Source: Plectrocnemia conspersa (taxonomy: Eukaryota; Arthropoda; Insecta; Trichoptera; Polycentropodidae). From it: a stretch of DNA of 64,000 bases. The stretch lies in the NCBI GenBank assembly GCA_009617715.1, contig VTFK01000008.1, positions 1,860,001 to 1,924,000 of the forward strand, read 5' to 3'. Both the position numbers and the translations under genes were made by a program. The notes under the pieces were generated by a model, which searched no databases, was not told the origin of the DNA, and worked only from the letters and a program-made list of their open reading frames with translations. Each line of letters opens with the position of its first letter. Position 1 is the stretch's first letter. Shown here in pieces: positions 1 through 12,859 of this stretch.

Positions 1-47
1 AAATCTGGATTTTAAATAATGTCAAAAACAGTCCCAGATATACGAGG

Positions 48-605
48 GCGTGAATAGCTTAAAATATTTATGATCTTCACTTCATATTTTATTAGTTAAT
101 AAATGTTACTGGGCATGCTCAACAGAAAAACAAAACTCACCATGTATAAAACGATTTTTATATAAATATTGCAATAGGACATCATTAACTATGATAGTGA
201 AACGTAGACAAACACACAAAAAAAAAAGCCAGCTCGGAGTTATTGAAAAAAAAATGAAAACAATATTCGGTTCAACTAAATAATCAGGGTGGTACATTTA
301 GAACAAGAATGAACCATGAGTTAGAAGCCCTTGCAGAGTAAGAAACAATCTTACATTTTTGAAAAAAAACTGCAGAAGGGCTGGACATCTAATGAAAATG
401 CAAACTAGGAAAGCTCCAAGGACAATGACCCTTTGAAAACCTCAGAGGGAACGTCCAAATGGCAGATCAAGAAGGCGATGGATGTAGTGTGTATATGAAG
501 ACTGCAGGATGCTGGGCATAATAAGTTGGAAGAGGGAGGTAATGGATCGGAAAGGGTTGAGGATTTTAATGGACAAGGCCAAAACAGACCATAAATTGTA
601 GTGTC
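48..605 (+). pseudogene. 3' end of a decayed LINE (C-terminal part of the reverse-transcriptase polyprotein)
   Basis: Broken translation on the + strand, hopping frames, follows the post-polymerase tail typical of insect non-LTR retrotransposons. In order it shows VNSLKYL (about 50-70), NRKTKLTMYKTIFI (about 121-162), YDSET (about 189), SQLGVIEKKMKTIFG (about 230), RTRMNHELEALAE (300-338), RRAGHLMKMQTRKAPRTMTL (about 375-433), then RPNGRSRRRWM-stop-CVYEDCRMLGI and DRKGLRILMDKAKTDHKL ending near 590. At least five in-frame stops and several frameshifts make it dead. It enters from the left edge of the window, so only the tail is present. A short GA-rich tract after 600 may be the element's 3' repeat. 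The tail style (GRP..RWMD..YEDCR.LGI) is shared by RTE and related clades; I do not fix the clade. Confidence in a LINE tail is high. Confidence 0.85.
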
Positions 606-2252
606 GTGGGAGAAGAAGAGAGAGAAAAAATAATCAATTGTTTTATTGTGGTTTAAAAAGTAGTATTGTATTTTAATTAAAAATAATTTAGAATAAAGTC
701 TTAAATACTGTGTTGCTATCTATAAAAAATTATATATATTTTTTCAGTAATAAATATATATCATATCATGAATTTTCATCTTATAAAATAATTAATTATT
801 TCTCGTTAAATATTTATTTAAGAATGCGTTTGATGTATTCCTCATAAATAAGGTTACCGATGCGAGAATATAATAATTTCCATGAACAGTTTATTGCAGA
901 GATTAAGCCGCAATGACGTATGTCAGATTGACGTCATTGAATTTAACATATTAAAGCTATTCTTAAAAATGCATTTTTAGAATTTCAATAGAATTTCGCT
1001 AAAAAAGAACAACATAAATAAATAAAATCGACAGATGGCTCTGAGTATGGTAATGACTTGTCATTTCACGCTGAATACTAACCAGTAGTACGTTTTTCAT
1101 GCTGTAAATAACTGAGATCGTTTCAACATTTTAGCGCAATGAACGATAGATGGTGTCAACTATTATTCATACAAATAATATTTTGACATTATAATAATAA
1201 TAAATAAACATCATCAAGCCATAATTTGAACAATAGTTTTTATTTCCGTATTCAAGTACACGTATATGATAGCGTCATGGCAGTTCAAAAGATGACCTTT
1301 GTCACCAGCAACAATTGTTTTCACGTCCACTTACGTTTTCATTATTGAATTAGAATATTTTGAGGTCTGGCTATTTGACACAAAGAGCAATCGTACAGCT
1401 GTTTAATTTATTTTGTTTGTATACATACGATTAAATGTATACACACACTACGTATACTTTTCCTTGAACTTCTCGGACAATTGAGTGTAATGAACCTAAG
1501 CGTAGTAAGAAGCAATAAAATGTAAGATCAAAGTGAATAATTGCCGTTAATAAAATCGAAGCACGCGCGGAATTTCAACTCAGGAAGTGCATGTATGAAA
1601 CACCCATAATGAAAAAACAGTTAAATTTAACTGTGCCAAGGCGTTTCACTGGTGGACACCTGTGAGGGAACTTAAACACCTGATTATACCAGTTAAAGGA
1701 CCTCAACCTTTTTGTTCTCAGAAGTATTTGATCATGGGAGGAAATTCTTCTTATATTAAAAAAAGGAATAAATTAAATCTGAATGTAATTGCAGATAAAT
1801 TTAATAAAAACTAATTTTCTGTTCACGTTTTGCCTTTAACATTGAACTCGGTGCAATGGCACAGTATCATTGAACGCACGCAATGATTCAAATCAGATTA
1901 CTTATTATATATCCTGGCATATTATTTATCTGTATGCGGTTTGTATTCACATATAATTTACATCATGTACCATTGTCTCGATCGTGAGTGTTTAATCAAG
2001 AATTAAGCAGGAAATCGCTCAAGCGTTGAACGTAATTGCTTATGAGGGCTAATTATTAAAAATAAAATATTTCGAACACGATCATGATCTTAAAGACCTC
2101 TACCTGGGTAGTAATAAGGTCCTACGTAGTGATAAAGGAAAATTGTTTACAAATCTGCAATGTCAACTATCAAGGTTGTGAGATAGGCTTTGAGACGAAG
2201 AAGATATGAACGAGCGGCTATGTAACAAACCCGTTGTATGTTTTTTTTTTTT
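606..2252. other. AT-rich stretch without a recognisable gene
   Basis: No coding frame, RNA gene or element end could be supported. It holds the CRE-like pair noted at 913-936, two sites resembling ACAGATGG/ATAGATGG (about 1033 and 1146), and a slightly GC-richer patch near 1560-1700. Confidence 0.6.
913..936. promoter_or_regulatory. CRE-like sites in an inverted arrangement
   Basis: A perfect TGACGTCA octamer (929-936) faces an ATGACGTA half-site (913-920), so AATGACGT and ACGTCATT form an 8 bp inverted repeat. TGACGTCA is the established CREB/ATF-family binding octamer. Nothing beyond the motif shows that this copy is used. Confidence 0.3.
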
Positions 2253-2380
<128 letters not shown>

Positions 2381-3034
2381 TTATCAATATAATACATATA
2401 TATTATAAATGTATTTTATAAATTTATGTATACCAAATAATAATTTATTTCTAATATTAATGCAGTGTAGACATAATCTACATTATTTTCACATAAATGT
2501 TTCGAAAAAAATGTTTTTATGTATTTATGCAATTATAATTACAATTACATTAAATTTATACGGAATTACTAAACTTTTGTATTTTTAGCTAAATAAATTT
2601 CCTCTTTAAGCAGACAATTTAATGATCTAATTACAATAAAACCATGTAAACTGATGATATTGTTTTATTTAGAATTTCGTCAGAATTTTTTTATTTATTT
2701 TATCAGCTTATTTTAAAAGCTTAATAAAAGCTTTATTTAACTAGTTTTTTATTAATATGGAGCACACAATTGTCTATAATTTGCTTTTTTATAAGAATAG
2801 AAAAATAATGTTTTAAATTCTACTACTATAGAGTAAATATATAATCTTATATAAATAGAAGTTTAATAAGTTATATTTGACTAACATAAAATCACAAAGA
2901 AATGATTAATGAATATGATTTAATTAAACGATTTTAATAATAATTATAATTTTATTAACTTTTGATTTAGATTTTTAGCTTAAAGATGAAATCAGTAGTT
3001 TTGAGATTTACTTTTTTTATTCAATTTTATTCAT
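2381..3034. other. AT-rich spacer, nothing recognised
   Basis: Very AT-rich, with stops in all frames. No motif stands out before the MITE that begins at 3035. Confidence 0.6.
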
Positions 3035-3243
3035 GGGTGTCGCAAAATTAACGCAAGATTTGAATTTGCCGTCATTTGTGCAGTAAATATTGACAGCTGA
3101 GAGTTTAGGGTTAGTAAAAATAAATAATAATCATAAATAATCTTATCCTATTTACTTTATGATTCAATAAAAAAAGAACAATTTAAAGACTAAAAATTGT
3201 GTTTTCTATTTAATTCAAATCTTGTGTTAATTTTGGGACACCC
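3035..3243. mobile_element. MITE with 32 bp terminal inverted repeats, mariner-like ends
   Basis: The left end (3035-3066) starts GGGTGTCGCAAAATTAACGC and the right end (3212-3243), read from the other strand, starts GGGTGTCCCAAAATTAACAC. The 32 bp arms differ at only two positions. The inner 145 bp is AT-rich and has no open frame, so the element is non-autonomous. GGGTGTCCCAAAA-type ends are familiar from Tc1/mariner-like insect elements, which duplicate a TA. The flanks read CAT on the left and TAT on the right, so an intact TA duplication cannot be shown. The structure is directly visible; the superfamily is inferred from the end sequence. Confidence 0.85.
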
Positions 3244-4079
3244 TATATATATTCTGTTTTAGAAAAATGTTCTACCTTATATTTCACAGAGTATACAACA
3301 AGATCAAAAAAATTGTAATTGGTATATACAAAAAAAAACTATAAATAATTAATAACATATTTTTAAGACTTACATTTTAAGACTATCTAATTACTATTTA
3401 TTATAAATTATTTTAATACACATTAGTAAAATATCATATCACATAGTAAAATTTATTGTAACAAAATATTTTTACTCACAATCATAAAAATGTTAAATTA
3501 ATTAAATAATATCGATATTTTAAATAGTATAAAATATATAAATATATTTTAAAATGACAGATAAAAACCTATAAAATATAGTATCTAGGTAAAACAATTT
3601 TTGTAGTGTTTATGTATTTAGTTTTTAGTGTATCTTTATCTCACATAAATAACATTTTTTAGAAGTAAAAACAATTTTTGAATAGAAGCAAAATTTGTTA
3701 TTTTTCGTTTAATGTTTTGTGAAAAAGTTGATCGTTTTAGACTCTGTAAGAATCATTTCATTACGACTATTTAGTATTCTTTGAACTCGTTTATTCTTTG
3801 TACGTCAATTCTCTAATATTTATTATTGATAAGAGTGTGAGGTTATTTTTTCGCCCTCTATTTATTTTTATAAACCTAAAATGATTTATCTATAAGCCCA
3901 ATACCATCAAATAATCGATTATAATATTATATATTATATAATGGACATTAAAAAATATCTATTATACTATAAGAAATTTGTTATGCTTTAAATATAGACA
4001 CAACTCATTGAATAGTCAGTCTAAAATCACACGTGCAAAACGAGTTAAAAATAATATACTTTTCAATGGTAATTTTTTA
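3244..4079. other. AT-rich spacer, nothing recognised
   Basis: No coding frame or element end seen. A short AT palindrome (about 3920-3945) is the only structure noted. Confidence 0.55.
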
Positions 4080-4560
4080 CGTTAATTTTTTTTCGGACAC
4101 ATAATGAACGTGCGACGGGTATTGTCGATCTGAAACTGGAATGAGACAGATTTAGTTATTTATTTATCAATGTATTATGTTCCGTACATATAGTTATGCT
4201 CTATTCGAATGTGTGTCCATAAATATTGAAAGCGTCGCACAAACACAAATATCGCAGTTAATGGTCCTTTTCCGGCCGATATAAACGAGCGCGTCATTTT
4301 CCATCCTTCAATGACATTGAAATACAATCGGAAGCCATTGAGGCATTCTGCTCGTTTTCCACTAGTTATTTTGCGATAATCTCTCAACGTGTATTTGGTG
4401 CGGACAAAACAAACGATTCGAAACGATTATCTCGATGGACAATGTCCGGAAGATGATGTTTAAAGCTCTCTGCGAGTACGAGAAAAACGTGCGATGATCT
4501 TTGGGAAGCGATGAATCTAACAAGCAATTTGTCCTTGTTCTTGAACGTGATAAAGAAATA
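4080..4560. promoter_or_regulatory. GC-richer island, possible conserved non-coding element
   Basis: Base composition rises clearly above the surroundings, with several CpGs (for example around 4265-4300 and 4420-4500). The 70-codon minus-strand frame here has no recognisable domain and no splice context. No element ends are visible. Islands like this in AT-rich insect introns are often enhancers or promoters, but that is only an inference here. Confidence 0.3.
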
Positions 4561-7500
4561 GTTTTATAGCAATGATTGCTCTGATGTTTCTAAACTATAC
4601 TAATTCAGTAAATTAGGGACGAATTAAATGATAAAGTGACAAACAATGATTTTATCTTTTTCAGGGCCATGTTTTATATAATGCCATTTTATTTTGATCT
4701 TTTCAAGATTAATTAGTATAAGCATTGAATTGTAAACAATTATAGATAAATCAGTTTTTTGTCACTAATGGAAGTATGTTGTTTATTAAAAACAAATGTA
4801 GTTTTTTAGTATTATTATTGTGTTACATAGTTATTATATAAATTTACTATATGATTATTAATATAATATGTATATACACATTAAAATTTATTTTGATAAT
4901 GATTGGTTATAGGTAGACTATACGTCAGTGTATGTTTTTGTTAATAATATACACTTGCTTGAGATTTACCGTAAATAAGTCTGTAATTAGTTTAAGAAAG
5001 CCACTCTTTGAATATTTACATAGAAATATATAGCATTAAGTAGCGTTAAAGCGATTGCATTGCGTTCCACATGTCATTGTTTTTGCGTAGTCTCTAAAGA
5101 GTAATGATATATGTAAAAATCGTTAGCATTTTTAATAAATACCATTTATATCGTAGAGATAGTAAGGCATTATGTAGGGTGTTTTTATTTTTATTAAGGT
5201 CTAAAAGAGCCATTACGTAAATTTTATTAAATTATATTATAGACCACCTTTTATCAGGTTCTTAACTATCAAAAAAAACACATAGACAAACATACATATT
5301 ACCTTGTTCCATGTTTTTAAATAGGAGAGTATTTAGATGATTTTGAAATACGTAGGTACATATTCTTAATATTTAAATATTGACTAATATAATTAGAAGT
5401 TATGATGCTTTTAAATCTAGTGTTAAACAATTATTAAAAGGACTTTTTTTATGTATCATTAACATTTCACGATATATAATTAAATAGTTAAGCTCAAATT
5501 TATTGGCGTTTAAAGTATTTTTTATTATTATTAAGTCATATATAAAGAGCTCAAGTACATTAGTTGAAAGAATACAAAAATAACTATAGCAATGTAGATA
5601 CTTTTTTTTTAGTAAAAAAGGCTAACTAATTACCAATAGAGATACCTCCAAATGACCTAAATAAAACTGCATATGAATATGCAATATTATCTTTTACATT
5701 TGCGTCATTGAATTTCAAAACATGAATAAGCAAAATTTCAAGGTATTAGAATTTTCTTCGTGTATTTATTTTAATGATAATAAAGTAAAATATCAATCAA
5801 TCAACCCAATCAAATTTATTTATATAGAAAAATACTAGTAATTGTATCAAAGTAACTATTATTTTTTTATTTTACGTAACCTAAAAGATTGCTACAAATA
5901 TATTTATTAAACATTCAACCGTACTTTTGTGTTTACTTGAAATTTTACTACTTTAAATATGATTATCACAAATTTAACTTTATATAATGGCACAAGAAAT
6001 ATCCGCTGTACATGGTTGTCGAAACAATTATCGTAAAAATTATCACATTTTACTATTGGTACGTTCGAAATCAAAAATAAATTAAATTATTATTTTACTC
6101 TTCTCTAAATGATTGTTAAACATCAATACAATTTAAAAAATTGTCCATTTTCTTTAGGATAGGACAAAAAGTGCATTATTACGATGGACACGTTTAGTCA
6201 ATATTTGCCCACATTTTTCAAAGTTTACATTCGCTTGAAGCTGGTTTTTGTGTGCTGTGAATAATATTACACGGACATGTGTGTATGAATGTGTAATTTT
6301 CGCAAATGGGAAAATTTGGACCGTGAAGGAGTGTTCAGGCGTTGGAGACATTCGAATACATTAAAATAACATATTTTAAGAGAAGGCACATAATTTATTA
6401 TTTATATTTTAATAAATATATATTTACACGAATTAGTTTTGGTCAGATAAAATTGACATATTTAAAAAAAAAAAAATTATGATGTTAAAAAAGGTATTGC
6501 CTATTTTTAATAATAATTTTAACTAATCAATATTCTACACGTGGTTGAAGCTTAATAATACATTTAGACAACTGTTCAAAATGTACATGTACGGAAGTAA
6601 TGTTTACAGCGAGCAATTTACCAAAGCAGCATGTTTCACGGTTTAAGTTGCTTCTTAAAACATTATATGAACCTTGAAAAGGATGGCAAATTGCCATACT
6701 AAGTAGTAAATACAATATGGCACAAGAAGACGTAGTTAGTAAAAACTGCGATATTTACACTAATGGTTCCGTGGAGTCCCAATAATGATTAAATTGACTA
6801 TAGAAAAAAACAATATTTGGCAATACAATTAAAATGGAGGGTTGGGTTATGTCGATTTATGTTTGTTTACGACGTTTATGTTTGGAATTATTGTTTAATA
6901 AATATACTTTATATGTATATATATTAAAAAGTATAAAAAATACAGCGAGCAATATTTATATATAATGCTATTTAATTCGCTATTAAAATTATTTGTTGTA
7001 TGAAGTATTATTCTAAACACTTAAGAATTAACCAGAGGCCAAAAAGGATAACAATGTTTACTATATAATTGAAATAAATTATCAAACCAGATTGACGTGG
7101 GATTTTAATATTTACACATCTCATTGAAACACTCTCTAACAAAACGCATTTGTAAATATTATTCATGGCAAGTTATTTATGTATCAATTTTTTCAGCTAT
7201 AAATAATTTACGTTAATTAGCCAGGCACGCTGTATTTTTTATTAATTTATTAGAATGTAAGCAAACAAATTATTGAATTCCTTGTGAAAATATCCATTAT
7301 CCATCGAGTAATCAAAACAAAAAAAATGGTTCGATCTTCTTCGTAAACAATCACATTATATCAAATTACTCGACTATTGCGCATCAATTTAAATTATACT
7401 TATAAACTATAAAATTGCACGTCGTGATAAACAATTTTTTTATTCCAATTGCAGTGTAAATATGTATGTATATATTAAAGGAAATACATAATTTTAAATT

Positions 7501-8060
7501 AGTATATAATACGGAATTATTATTATCCGAGTAAAAGATTTTAAGGTCAAGAAATTTTATTTAATTTGATTATAATTACAATAATTATAAAACATAAATA
7601 GTTTGTATCGATGGTCAAGTGATAGTTAAAAATTCTAAGTAGTTTTATTTATATTTAATATTGGCAATTTATTCTTAATCATTATCTCAGAAACAGCGCT
7701 TTAAAATTTTTATATCCCGCAAATATAAAAACGTCGAACGTTCTCGAGAAAAAGGATAAAATACTAATACATTTTTTTTGTTTTTCCTGCTAAACGCTTG
7801 AACGATCTCAAACAATTCTGAATTCTGAAAAAAGTATTTAACAAAGACATCCATAAAATATTTTGTTTATAAATATAAATATAATTAGTGCGATTTTATA
7901 TTTAAAAGTGCTTTTTTTAAAATCAATAGATGTGTATTGATTAAATATGTAATATATAGTTCAATGACCATTTAATGAATACAATAGAAAGCAATATTAA
8001 CAGAAAATACACAGAGTAAAAATTGTGGTATCTAATGGATTATTTATGGATCTAAATAGG
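4561..8060. other. AT-rich stretch without a recognisable gene
   Basis: No gene or transposon piece was recognised. A slightly GC-richer patch (about 6150-6350 and 6530-6720) is comparable with the island at 4.1-4.5 kb; the short minus-strand frames there have no known motif. Confidence 0.55.
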
Positions 8061-8148
8061 GTAGGAAAATGTATAATTGATATATTTGTAGATGTAGATT
8101 TGTAGATATAGATGTAGTAGGAAAATGTATAATTCATATATTTGTAGA
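8061..8148. repeat. Short tandem duplication, 56 bp period
   Basis: The 32 nt unit starting GTAGGAAAATGTATAATT recurs at 8061 and 8117 with a single clear mismatch (GATATA against CATATA). The DNA between the copies is itself made of GTAGAT words. Confidence 0.8.
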
Positions 8149-8811
8149 TGGTTGCAAAATTTATTATTTATATGAAAGGAGTAGTAGATTTTTGAATTAT
8201 GAAATAAAAATGATAAATGGTTGGGTGAAAAAAATATACAATAAATAATCAAAATTAAACTAATGCTATTTAATAGTATGCGAGTAAATAAGGAAAATTT
8301 AAAAGTAGTAATTGCTAGATGCAAAATATAACTTTTAAATACAATTTGGTAATTGGCAGTATATATTAATTTTAAATAAAATTTATTTATCACTGAATTT
8401 TTACTAATTTAAAATCAATATATTGTGTAACCTTAAATATAAAAAATTAATAATTGTGTAAGAGATGTATTTTAAAAATAGATTAAACTTAATGACACGG
8501 TTAGGTGTATTTTAAATAAAGACTAAATGTGTTAATCAATTAAATTATTGAGTTTAATAAAAATAAGTACATAACAATATATTACCCTTTATATCTAAAT
8601 CATGTAATGAATTAAACACTTGAATATTTAAAAATATATGCTAACAATTACATTGCTAGGAAATATTAATAAGTAAAGTACAAACATATGTACAAAGCTG
8701 TTAAAATATTCGATAAACTTTATAGTTTACATTAACATTCGAATTAAAATTTATATTTTATTTAAATGTAATGTGTACATATTTTTCAGTGAATGTGTAT
8801 TTTTATTGAGA
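8149..8811. other. AT-rich spacer, nothing recognised
   Basis: No frame, repeat or motif could be supported. Confidence 0.55.
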
Positions 8812-9560
8812 TTATATTCTTACTAGTATAATTATAATTTCACTGATTATTTTAGTCAAATCATACCCAAATACATTTTCATTCTAAGTTTATATTTCTA
8901 CTATCGAAAAAATAATTTAACTGAATTATGGAATTATATACTGCTCTAAAATGTATATGAAACCTGATTTGACAATTATAAAACGTCCATTCGATTTTAA
9001 ACTAGTTTTAGAACTTTCATTAAAATAATTCGTTTATGTTTGATCTGGGTTTGAACAGCAAATGAATGTTTCGCAACTGTGATTGTATATTTTTAATTGC
9101 TGTTATATTTTCACTAGTATAAATAAAATTTTATCAACTAGGCCTTGATTTATAATTTCACTGGGCAATGTTAGTGAAAATATATTCACTGCGCTAATAA
9201 TCCGATACACTGATTTAACTGGTGATGTGATGTCCTCAAAAGTAATATATTGTTCACTAAAAATCCAGAGAAATTATTGATAAAATATCGTGACATGGTT
9301 AATTACAGATTATATATTTTTTAGAATATTATTGTATAAAATTATTTTTGAAACGTAATTCACTCGTGGCGTACATAATTTAAAAAATCACAACTGTCAA
9401 TTAAAGATGTTTTTTTAGAGCCGCATATAATTTCACTAGCACCTTATTAAATAAATTATATTTTCACTAATAGAAATAAATATTTACTAGTGTTAATGTA
9501 TTCCGATATGATTTCACTGAATCTGTAGTGAAAATATATTTTCACTAATAATAGCCATTT
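8812..9560. repeat. Degenerate repeat built on TTTCACT / AGTGAAA
   Basis: At least nine TTTCACT, TTCACT or AGTGAAA words occur in 750 bp (near 8850, 9109, 9156, 9174, 9252, 9359, 9428, 9463, 9510 and 9528-9545). Two blocks align over about 100 bp: from 9102 (TTATATTTTCACTAGTATAA) and from 9458 (TTATATTTTCACTAATAGAA). Both continue with a TTTCACTG and then TAGTGAAAATATATT. A weaker third copy starts near 8814. This looks like an old tandem or dispersed repeat; a cluster of binding sites is the alternative. Confidence 0.6.
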
Positions 9561-10279
9561 ACTATAACATTTACAATTAATGATTGTATTTATTAGTTTT
9601 CAGCTAAAATAAATTAAATAATATTTTTTTATTAATTAAATTTCTTTAGTTTATTAAAATATAAAAATTAAACATAAATTAAATTATTATAATTAAGACC
9701 TATCTTACATATATTTTTATGTTAATATTATCTTATCATAAATATATTTTTTATTGTAGCGAAATATTTTTAGAAACACCAAGCGGAAAATTTTGTAGTC
9801 TATAGAAAAAAAAACACAATAAAAACTGTTTTTTTACTTCGAAACGAGATTAATCCTTCATATAAAATAATAACATATGCATTTTTTAAATCAGTTATAT
9901 ATACACAAAAGTTTGAGATATTTCAATGTAAGATAACTTACTTAAAATAATTGCACGTTAACATATTTATATTTTTCCAACTAGAGAGCAATTATTAGTA
10001 AAATTGTGTTGATTTACAATTATTTACTTAGTATATTAAAAATTCTATTTAGATGATTAAACGTAAATTTTAAAGCTATAATTAGTCTATAAAAAATATA
10101 TTTCTATTATATACTGTCATAAAACAGTACAAGACACATTTCATAGCCCAGTCCTTATACATACATATGAAAATAAATTATTTGCATGTTGTTATATGTA
10201 TATGTCTTTATATATCAAAATCACCTGCATATATGTATATTTAAAATAAATTAATCACGTTTGTTGTATTAGTCTATGT
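9561..10279. other. AT-rich spacer, nothing recognised
   Basis: No frame, element end or motif could be supported. Confidence 0.55.
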
Positions 10280-10581
10280 TACGGAATTATTCTTATCGTG
10301 CAGACGACGGCGTTACTCATTAGACCCCGCCTCCGAGTAAAGGCTGCCAGGGTCGGGAAATTGTCAAGCGGTCAGTACTAGTTGTACTGTCGTGAAAAGC
10401 CTGCGTTTTCCACGCTAACGCGAAACGAGAAAATCCACCGCGAAAAACACCGACGAAACAATTTTCTTTTTATTTATTTACACAAGTGGAAAATTCCTTA
10501 TCGCACGGTGCATAAATATTCGCTCGATGCAAAGTGATATTAACACGTAATAAATTCGATTTTTAACGCGACCCAGATCAT
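10280..10581 (+). promoter_or_regulatory. GC-rich island, possible promoter and first non-coding exon
   Basis: An abrupt rise in GC and CpG (10300-10480) within very AT-rich DNA. It holds an initiator-like TCAGTA (about 10370) and an AGTAC/GTACT inverted repeat. A usable donor (ATTG|GTAATA) lies at 10582, which would leave a short intron of about 286 bp before the acceptor at 10867. No long open frame exists, so if transcribed this would be 5'UTR or non-coding RNA. The promoter call rests on composition and context only. Confidence 0.35.
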
Positions 10582-10867
10582 TGGTAATATATATTTATTT
10601 AAATACACATACATACATATTAAAGAGTGACAATTTAAAACGATTAGTGCAACTAATGGCGCATTTTAAAGTATAATTTATACACATTTTTCATATCGGA
10701 TACAATGTCTGAAATCGAATTTTTTGCACAACGTTTGCTGACATATACACAACCTGAAGATCTTAAAATTATATAATAAAAAAAATCCAGTGCTTTATCA
10801 ACATCTACATGAAATATTTGCAACATATATACGTATGAAAAATAAGTGATGGTTGTTGTTATTACAG

Positions 10868-11115
10868 TTCCGCGTCTTCGATAAGGCCTTCTACTTTTAT
10901 TCACTGTACACGACTTCTCGTCGCCGTTGATAAGTCGTTGAACATTTTCATGTACATTAATGCAAACAGAAGTTCGTTCTCGTGATCAACCGTGGCACGT
11001 GTTGTGAGTGAACGGATAGTGGACGAGGGTGTTGTAAATCAAAAGCTGGATTACGTCTCGTACCAGGTTTCTGTTGTCATAGAGGAGACAACAGACGTCG
11101 CCTCAGAAGATGTCG
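10868..11115 (+). other. Candidate internal exon (5'UTR or non-coding RNA)
   Basis: The left border is a good acceptor (GGTTGTTGTTATTACAG) and the right border a good donor (GTCG|GTAAGG). The 248 bp between them is far richer in GC than both flanks. Every frame is closed at some point. The longest open stretch, starting about 10986 and including VARVVSERIVDEGVV, has no ATG and runs to the donor. Two very short ATG frames (MYINANRSSFS and MQTEVRSRDQPW...) lie upstream. This fits an upstream untranslated exon of a + strand gene, possibly the one with exons at 36.5-44.3 kb, or an independent non-coding RNA. RNA-seq junction reads would decide. Confidence 0.4.
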
Positions 11116-11625
11116 GTAAGGATGATTTATGGATTTATTTTAATTTAACTCTTATGTGTTATATAAATAAACAGCGACCAAAAATCATTAGTATATCTAC
11201 CGCATATCAGATTTAGGATTGATGGAGTTTTACCTACTTGATCAGAAAGAGGCTGAACTTTCATATTACATTGTGTCAAAATATGTTAATAAATACTTAA
11301 CTAATTTAAAGTAAAAAGTATTGTATTTGATAATAATTCCAATAAGCGATGATTTTATTTTAAAAATTAGATTTTTTCACGATATAATGATTCGATTTTT
11401 TATAAATTATATTTGCATAATTTTTACATAAAAATAAACCATAAACTTCAAAAAAGCAAGTAAACATAAAAAAACTTCATTATCATTAAAAGCATCACTG
11501 TATATGCATGAAAAAAATATAAAATAATATCTTTATTTCAAAGAATTAAAATAAACCATGCAGATTTTATTGAATTGAAATAAATTACAACTTATATAAT
11601 ATTGTCAAACATTAAGATAATTATT
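11116..11625. other. AT-rich spacer, nothing recognised
   Basis: No frame or motif could be supported between the candidate exon and the hAT element. Confidence 0.55.
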
Positions 11626-11633
11626 CTTAAGAC

Positions 11634-12353
11634 CAGTGGTCACCAACATTTTTGAGAAAAGGGCCGGATAGAATTTTAAAAAACCTGGTTAGAATCCAAT
11701 TAGAATTCATTGCAAATTAGACCTATGCATTTGTCTTTTTTTTCACAAAAAAATAACGAATTGACTACTGCTCATTAAATACGTGACACTCTGCTTCTAG
11801 TTTCCTTTTCTTTGACATAATAATATTGGGGCACTATAATTTAATGAATTTCAATCGAATTTTTAATCGAGTTACTATCATAACATACCTCAAATAGGTA
11901 AATCATCGCTAATCACTATTACTATTCCCTTCCAGCTATCATAGTAATTAAGCGATGTGTTTACACTGCAAACTATGAAATGCAACTAAATATTTTCGAT
12001 TCGGCCTCTGTTTTGCCTGAACTACCCTTTTTTATCCTCCCTGCACTACGTTCTTAGAAATTCAATAAATGAAAGTGTCCGAGGAATTTTCGAGTAAACG
12101 AACATCTGGTCGCCTTCAACACCGAAATCTCAAATACTCAACTTGTTTATTCTGGGTCCACTCCTACTACCTAATCAAATCCCAATTGATGAATTTAAAT
12201 ATAGCTGCCGTGAATTCACAACTAAATAACAAAATTATATTAAATGAATATATCTTATATGAATTATTTATAAGTAGAAATCGAGAATTTTTTAAGCGCC
12301 GAATGAAAATCTTTAGCGGGCCGGATTCGGCCCGCGGGCCGTATGTATCACTG
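11634..12353. mobile_element. Complete non-autonomous hAT element, 720 bp, with perfect 8 bp target duplication
   Basis: The left end reads CAGTGGTCACCAACATTTTT and the right end, from the other strand, CAGTGATACATACGGCCCGC. Both begin CAGTG as hAT ends do, and both carry sub-terminal GGGCCGG/GCGGGCCG blocks. The flanks are identical octamers CTTAAGAC at 11626-11633 and 12354-12361, the 8 bp target duplication expected for hAT insertion. The interior has no transposase. The 109-codon frame inside it (12069-12398) runs across the right end into flanking DNA and is not a gene. The perfect duplication suggests a fairly recent insertion compared with the other relics here. Confidence 0.95.
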
Positions 12354-12361
12354 CTTAAGAC

Positions 12362-12635
<274 letters not shown>

Positions 12636-12859
12636 TTTTAAAGATAATATTTAAATTCTAAAACAACAACCGACGAACCTTTCATGGTCTTTAAAATACC
12701 TATTTTACATTTATAGTTCCATTATATTTCTCACACAATATGCTTGTTTATATTAAATACGACAAAAAATTATATTGATAAGAAAAATATATAAAAACAA
12801 CTACTTTTCATTTTTGTCTGCGAAACACTTTTTTTAATATTTTAATTCAATTATATCGC

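Noticed and set aside
1622..1715. ACTGGTGGACACC and ACCTCAACCTTTTT words as a possible hAT end
   Set aside because: No CAGTG-type terminus and no matching second end or duplication were found.
8052..8393. 113-codon minus-strand frame, longest in the left part
   Set aside because: Composition is dominated by Ile, Tyr, Phe and Leu from AT-rich DNA with tandem repeats; no domain or conservation cue.
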